NCBI GenBank assembly: GCA_946482325.1
Contig: CAMLRA010000039.1
Coordinates: 1 to 28,721, forward strand
Reading direction: 5' to 3'
Length of the DNA: 28,721 nucleotides
Source of the DNA: an uncultured Chromatiaceae bacterium
GTDB taxonomy: Bacteria > Pseudomonadota > Gammaproteobacteria > Enterobacterales > Alteromonadaceae
The notes beneath the pieces are model-generated. The model worked only from the letters and a program-made list of their open reading frames with translations. It was not told the DNA's origin and did not search any database. Positions 25,441-28,721 of this stretch are shown piece after piece; positions within the stretch are counted from its first letter, which is position 1; each line of letters starts with the position of its first letter. The translations under genes and the position numbers were made by a program.

Positions 25441-25482
25441 GTGCAAAAAAGTTGAAAAAGGGTGGTCTGCGCCAATTTCGTC

Positions 25483-25503
25483 AAACGTCGGAGCGACGTT
25501 TTT
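25483..25503. other. Hairpin with T-run in the minC-ycgL divergent region
   Basis: AAACGTCG (25483-25490) and CGACGTTT (25494-25501) pair perfectly around GAG, and the plus strand continues with two more T's. It looks like a short terminator in the plus direction but lies upstream of ycgL, where no plus-strand gene ends, so it may instead be an operator or part of the minC leader. Confidence 0.4.
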
Positions 25504-25527
25504 CCGGTTTTACCCGCCGGGCATCGG

Positions 25528-25556
25528 TTCGCAGATTTAGCGCTTCATGGTATAGT
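25528..25556 (+). promoter_or_regulatory. Extended -10 promoter for ycgL
   Basis: TTCGCA (25528-25533), a 17-bp spacer, and TATAGT (25551-25556) preceded by TGG, which makes an extended -10 element. The leader to ATG 25600 would be about 37 bases. Confidence 0.6.
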
Positions 25557-25599
25557 CTGCGCCTTTGTTAGGCAAGTTACCCGGAACAGAATTTCTGCC

Positions 25600-25884
25600 A
25601 TGCTGAGCGCAATCTATAAGAGCCCGAAAAAACCTGAAACTTACCTGTATGTGTTGCGCCGGGACGATTTCAGTCAGGTGCCGCCGGCTTTACTCGCCAC
25701 TTTTGGTCCCCCGCAGCTGGTGACAGTACTGGATTTGGCCAGCCGCGCCACATTAGCAGGCGCCGACCTTTCAAAAGTCCGGCAAATGCTGGCTGATCAC
25801 GGTTATTACCTGCAGTTACCACCACCGCCGGAAGACTTGTTAAAGGAACATAAGCACTGGCTGGACAGTCAGAACCGCCAGTGA
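25600..25884 (+). CDS. ycgL: YcgL family protein
   Basis: A 94-residue protein of the YcgL family (MLSAIYKSPKKPETYLYV, then VPPALLATFGPPQLVTVLDLA and RQMLADHGYYLQLPPPPEDLL). It is a small alpha/beta protein; its biochemical role is not established. The open frame extends upstream to 25462, but the conserved family start is the ATG at 25600, and the extension would run through the promoter. Homologues commonly diverge from minC, exactly as here, which has led to suggestions of a cell-division link. The ribosome site is poor (GGAA is too distant). Confidence 0.92.
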   Translation: MLSAIYKSPKKPETYLYVLRRDDFSQVPPALLATFGPPQLVTVLDLASRATLAGADLSKVRQMLADHGYYLQLPPPPEDLLKEHKHWLDSQNRQ

Positions 25885-25909
25885 CGTTGTTTTCAAAAAG
25901 GATTAGTTG

Positions 25910-27103
25910 TTGAACAGAATGATTCTTGTAACGCTGTTGGCCGGCACGGTCACCGCCTGTAGTCATGCCGGTACCAGCGACAGCGCCGCCGCACATAAAG
26001 TGTCCGTTGCAAATAAACCCGCAGCCAATCAGCCTGCTGTCAATAGAACAGCCGTAGCAAAAGCCGCTACGACAAAAGCTACCGCAGCGGCCCAACCTGA
26101 CGCCAGCGAGAAAAACGCCGACGGTTTTCGGTTGTATGTCAAAGGTTTGCGTCAGCAAGCGGAAGCGGCTGGTTATCCAAAAGCCTTGTTAGATGAAGTA
26201 TTTCCGACACTGAAGTTTCACCACACTGTGGTCAAGGCTGACAAAGGCCAGCCGGAATTTGTCGAAACGTTAGATACTTATTTGCCTAAACGCGTCAATG
26301 CCCAGCGCATCAAAATGGCGCGTGAAGCTTATCAGAAATATCAGGCGGAACTGGCGCCAATCAGTGCGCAATATGGCGTGCCGGCGCGGTTTATTGTGGC
26401 GCTGTGGGGCCTCGAGAGTGCCTTTGGCCGGATCACCGGCAATTATTCAGTGCCATCTGCTCTGGCAACTATGGCCTATGAAGGCCGTCGTGAAGAGATG
26501 TTTCGCCGCGAGTTTTTCCTGGCGCTGGATATTCTGCGTGAAGGCCATGTCAAATTTGCCGATATGAAAGGCTCCTGGGCCGGCGCAATGGGCCATACCC
26601 AATTTATGCCAAGTGCTTTTATCAAATATGCGCAGGATGGCGACGGCGATGGTCACAAAGATATCTGGACGAACAGGCGCGACGCTTTTGCTTCTATCGC
26701 CAGTTACCTGAAAACCGAGGGCTGGCCCAAAGGCCAGAGCTGGGGCCGGCAGGTGCGTTTACCGAAGCATTTTGATTACAACCGGGTGATACCTAAAGGC
26801 AGTAAAGACAGGGCGCAATGGCTAGAATGGTGGCGGGAGCGTGAATTACCGCTGAGTCAATGGCAACAACTCGGTGTGCGTCTGGCTGACGGTTCGCCGT
26901 TGCCAAAGTCTGCGCTAAAAGCCGCAATGGTGATGCCGGATGACAAAGACGGCCGCGCTTATCTGGCCTATCCGAATTATCAGGTCCTGATGCACTGGAA
27001 CAGGTCTTATTATTTTGTCAGCAGTGTTGGTTATCTTGCGGATGAAATCGCAGCGAAACCTGCGGTGAAAAAAGTCGCACAAAAGACGGCCACAGCGCGG
27101 TAA
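25910..27103 (+). CDS. Lytic murein transglycosylase, MltB type, lipoprotein
   Basis: Cleaves the glycan strand of peptidoglycan to leave 1,6-anhydro-muramyl ends. The 397-residue protein has a short lipoprotein signal with lipobox VTAC (Cys17) and an Ala/Thr/Lys-rich linker (about 20-65). The catalytic SLT_2 domain follows, with Glu169 in VALWGLESAFGR, NYSVPSALATMAYEGRREEMF, SWAGAMGHTQFMPSAF and DGDGDGHKDIW. I chose TTG 25910: it is spaced 7 bases from AAGGA and keeps an Arg in the signal's n-region, while ATG 25919 would remove it. TTG 25907 is also possible. It lies between ycgL and ycgM, which are adjacent in E. coli. Confidence 0.9.
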   Translation: MNRMILVTLLAGTVTACSHAGTSDSAAAHKVSVANKPAANQPAVNRTAVAKAATTKATAAAQPDASEKNADGFRLYVKGLRQQAEAAGYPKALLDEVFPTLKFHHTVVKADKGQPEFVETLDTYLPKRVNAQRIKMAREAYQKYQAELAPISAQYGVPARFIVALWGLESAFGRITGNYSVPSALATMAYEGRREEMFRREFFLALDILREGHVKFADMKGSWAGAMGHTQFMPSAFIKYAQDGDGDGHKDIWTNRRDAFASIASYLKTEGWPKGQSWGRQVRLPKHFDYNRVIPKGSKDRAQWLEWWRERELPLSQWQQLGVRLADGSPLPKSALKAAMVMPDDKDGRAYLAYPNYQVLMHWNRSYYFVSSVGYLADEIAAKPAVKKVAQKTATAR

Positions 27104-27113
27104 CGGAGTCAAA

Positions 27114-27809
27114 ATGAGTTATCAACATCAGGATCTGCAAGGCAATCCAATTGCATTACCTGTAGGTAAAGTGGTTTGCATTGGTCAGAACTATCAGGAC
27201 CATATCGCCGAGATGAACAGCAAAACTGCACCGGATGCGCTGTTTTTCTTAAAACCAGCCACAGCGCTACGCCATTTCAGTGCGCCGCTGTGTATCCCGC
27301 AGGACCGTGGTGCTGTGCATAACGAAACCGAAATTGCGGTGTTAATCGGTCAGCCACTAACCGCGGTGACACCGGCACAGGTGCTGGCAGCAGTCTGGGG
27401 TTATAGCCTGGCGCTGGATTTAACCTTGCGTGACGTGCAGGCGGAATTAAAAAAATTGGGCCGGCCCTGGGAGATCGCAAAAGGCTTTGACGGCGCTTGT
27501 CCGGTGGCTGGTTTTGTCCCGGCAGCACAGGTCGCAGACGCGCAGGCGCTGACCTTTAGCCTGGATGTCAATGGTGAACGGCGCCAGACTGGCGATGCCC
27601 GGTTGATGATCCGCGGGATCGCGCAGATGATTAGTGAAATGTCCTATTGGTTCAGCCTGCAGCCGGGCGACATCGTGTTGACTGGCACACCGGCCGGCGT
27701 CGGGCCTTTGTTAGTCGGCGACCAGTTAGCACTGAGCTTAGATAATTATTTTTCGGTACAGAGCCAGGTGAGTCAAAGCCCGGCCCTGGCCCTACGGAGC
27801 GGCGTATGA
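27114..27809 (+). CDS. ycgM: Fumarylacetoacetate hydrolase family protein YcgM
   Basis: A 231-residue single-domain FAH-superfamily enzyme; relatives act as acylpyruvases or oxaloacetate decarboxylases/tautomerases. It is close to E. coli YcgM throughout: VGKVVCIGQNYQDHI, FFLKPATAL, the metal ligands Glu71 and Glu73 in HNETEIAVLIG and Asp102 in ALDLTLRDVQ, and DIVLTGTPAGVGPL near the C-terminus. A CGGAG site precedes ATG 27114, 10 bp after the transglycosylase stop. Its stop overlaps the next gene as ATGA (27806-27809). The physiological substrate is not certain. Confidence 0.93.
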   Translation: MSYQHQDLQGNPIALPVGKVVCIGQNYQDHIAEMNSKTAPDALFFLKPATALRHFSAPLCIPQDRGAVHNETEIAVLIGQPLTAVTPAQVLAAVWGYSLALDLTLRDVQAELKKLGRPWEIAKGFDGACPVAGFVPAAQVADAQALTFSLDVNGERRQTGDARLMIRGIAQMISEMSYWFSLQPGDIVLTGTPAGVGPLLVGDQLALSLDNYFSVQSQVSQSPALALRSGV

Positions 27810-28306
27810 GCCTTGCAGAAAAATTTTGGGAAACCAAATCCCTGATGGAAATGAGCGATGCCGAGTGGGAAGCGGTGTGCGACGGCTGTGCCAAATGCTG
27901 TCTGAATAAATTTATTGATGATGAAGACGAAGACGCTGAAGGCCCAACCGACTTTATCCGCGAAGGCGAAACCGTACATTTCACTAATATTGCTTGTCAG
28001 TATCTGAACAGCAATAAGTGTGAATGTGACTGCTACGAGCTGCGCACTGTGCTGGTGCCGGACTGCGTCAAACTCACTAAAGAAAACTTAAAAGACATCT
28101 TTTTTATGCCGACCAGCTGCAGTTATCGTCGGTTACAGGAAGGCCGTGGTTTGCCCGGCTGGCACCCGTTATTAAACGGTGGCAAAAAAAGCCTGATGCA
28201 TAAAAAACAAATGTCGGTGCGCAATAAAACCATCTCCGAGCGCGCGGTCAGCATTGATGATTTTGAAGATCACATTGTGACCTGGCCATTGAACGACCTG
28301 GACTAA
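27806..28306 (+). CDS. ycgN: YcgN family cysteine-rich protein (UPF0260)
   Basis: A 166-residue protein of the YcgN family, whose cysteines (here Cys25, 28, 31, 32, 64, 72, 74, 76, 87 and one near 114 in PTSCSYR) suggest metal or Fe-S binding (YkgJ-type motif CDGCAKCC). Function is unknown. Compared with E. coli YcgN it contains an additional, very acidic stretch at about 39-57 (DEDEDAEG and onward) between the CxxC cluster and FTNIAC. It overlaps ycgM by 4 bp, so the two are translationally coupled. The C-terminus (DDFEDHIVTWPLNDLD) is as in the family. Confidence 0.93.
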   Translation: MSLAEKFWETKSLMEMSDAEWEAVCDGCAKCCLNKFIDDEDEDAEGPTDFIREGETVHFTNIACQYLNSNKCECDCYELRTVLVPDCVKLTKENLKDIFFMPTSCSYRRLQEGRGLPGWHPLLNGGKKSLMHKKQMSVRNKTISERAVSIDDFEDHIVTWPLNDLD

Positions 28307-28333
28307 CCGGCAGAATCAAGGAGCTTACATCAA

Positions 28334-28721
28334 GTGATTGACGCCAATCTGAATTGGATCACTGAAGTCAAAACGCTGACTGAGCATTACAAACCGGAAA
28401 TCGCCCAGCTGATTGTCTCCGGCATCGTATTGTTATTCTATGCGGTGCTGAGCCGCCGTATCGCGCCTTTTATTTACCGTACTATTGCCGCGACCATGCT
28501 GAAAGAGGAAATGAACCGCCGCGCTATGGTGGTATTCCATATCTTGCTGTTTTTATTGCTGGTGGTGGTGCTCAGTATTATTTGGGGCATTGATATCAAA
28601 GGCTTATTAGTTCTGGCTTCGTCGATGATTGCGGTCGTCGGTGTGGCTTTGTTTGCCGCATGGAGATTACTCAGTAACATTACTGCGTTTTTTATCTTAC
28701 TTGGGCAAACGACTTTTGACC
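28334..28721 (+). CDS. MscS-type mechanosensitive channel, N-terminal part, cut by window edge
   Basis: I read this frame by hand: GTG at 28334, with AAGGAG 10 bases upstream, opens 129 codons without a stop to the window end. Three hydrophobic segments are visible: about 23-41 (IAQLIVSGIVLLFYAVL), 64-85 (MVVFHILLFLLLVVVLSIIW) and 90-125. The third contains SMIAVVGVALFAAWRLLSNITAFF, the Gly/Ala-rich pore-helix pattern of MscS-family channels with the Trp and LSNI seen in many members. The cytoplasmic domain lies outside the window. It starts 27 bp after ycgN on the same strand and may be co-transcribed. Confidence 0.82.
   Translation, partial: MIDANLNWITEVKTLTEHYKPEIAQLIVSGIVLLFYAVLSRRIAPFIYRTIAATMLKEEMNRRAMVVFHILLFLLLVVVLSIIWGIDIKGLLVLASSMIAVVGVALFAAWRLLSNITAFFILLGQTTFD

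Noticed and set aside
1..28721. Search for CRISPR arrays, insertion sequences, prophage or defence genes
   Set aside because: No tandem spaced repeats, transposase, integrase, terminal inverted repeats or defence-type domains were seen; every long gene is a housekeeping or chromosomal accessory gene.

Overview
The window is a compact, gene-dense stretch of a gammaproteobacterial chromosome. The gene content (complete hisGDCBHAF-IE operon, yoaA-tsaB, slp, fadD, rnd, minCDE, ycgL/ycgM/ycgN homologues) and protein sequences close to the enterobacterial versions place it there. The accessory genes (SDR/DUF2878/chalcone-isomerase-like trio, DUF4397 lipoprotein) suggest an aquatic Alteromonadales/Chromatiaceae-type organism such as Rheinheimera or Alishewanella. 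That genus-level guess is inference. No mobile element, CRISPR array, tRNA or rRNA gene was seen.

Layout. Positions 1-1327 (minus): an unrecognised exported or membrane-anchored protein cut by the left edge, and a bacterial PH-domain (YvbH-like) protein. Positions 1526-8939 (minus): an eight-gene histidine operon in the E. coli order, headed by a 12-residue leader peptide with five consecutive His codons and an attenuator hairpin just before hisG. Positions 8940-9305 are AT-rich and non-coding, with a 14-bp palindrome and a strong short hairpin. Then (plus) come a small Gln/His-rich ORF, the helicase yoaA and the tRNA-t6A gene tsaB, closed by a 17-bp perfect terminator stem. Positions 12.5-14.9 kb hold a small ORF with its own good promoter and the SDR/DUF2878/chalcone-isomerase-like trio. 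A secreted alkaline phosphatase runs convergently (minus, 14.9-16.3 kb), with a Pho-box-like site upstream. From 16.6 kb (plus): slp lipoprotein, an exported methyltransferase-like protein, an alpha/beta hydrolase, fadD, rnd and a four-repeat DUF4397 lipoprotein. minC-minD-minE lies on minus at 23.6-25.4 kb. Diverging from it are ycgL, an MltB-type lytic transglycosylase, ycgM, ycgN and the start of an MscS-type channel that runs off the right edge.

How it fits together. The his operon makes histidine from PRPP and ATP and appears to be controlled by translation-coupled attenuation. The backbone yoaA-tsaB-slp-...-fadD-rnd-...-minEDC-ycgL-ycgM-ycgN contains gene neighbourhoods also seen in E. 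coli. Lineage-specific genes are inserted between tsaB and slp and between rnd and minE. Most genes are housekeeping. The less understood items are the leader and operator-like DNA before the his operon, two small uncharacterised ORFs, the reduced SDR/DUF2878 cluster, the exported methyltransferase-like protein with an altered SAM motif, and the YcgN protein with an extra acidic segment.
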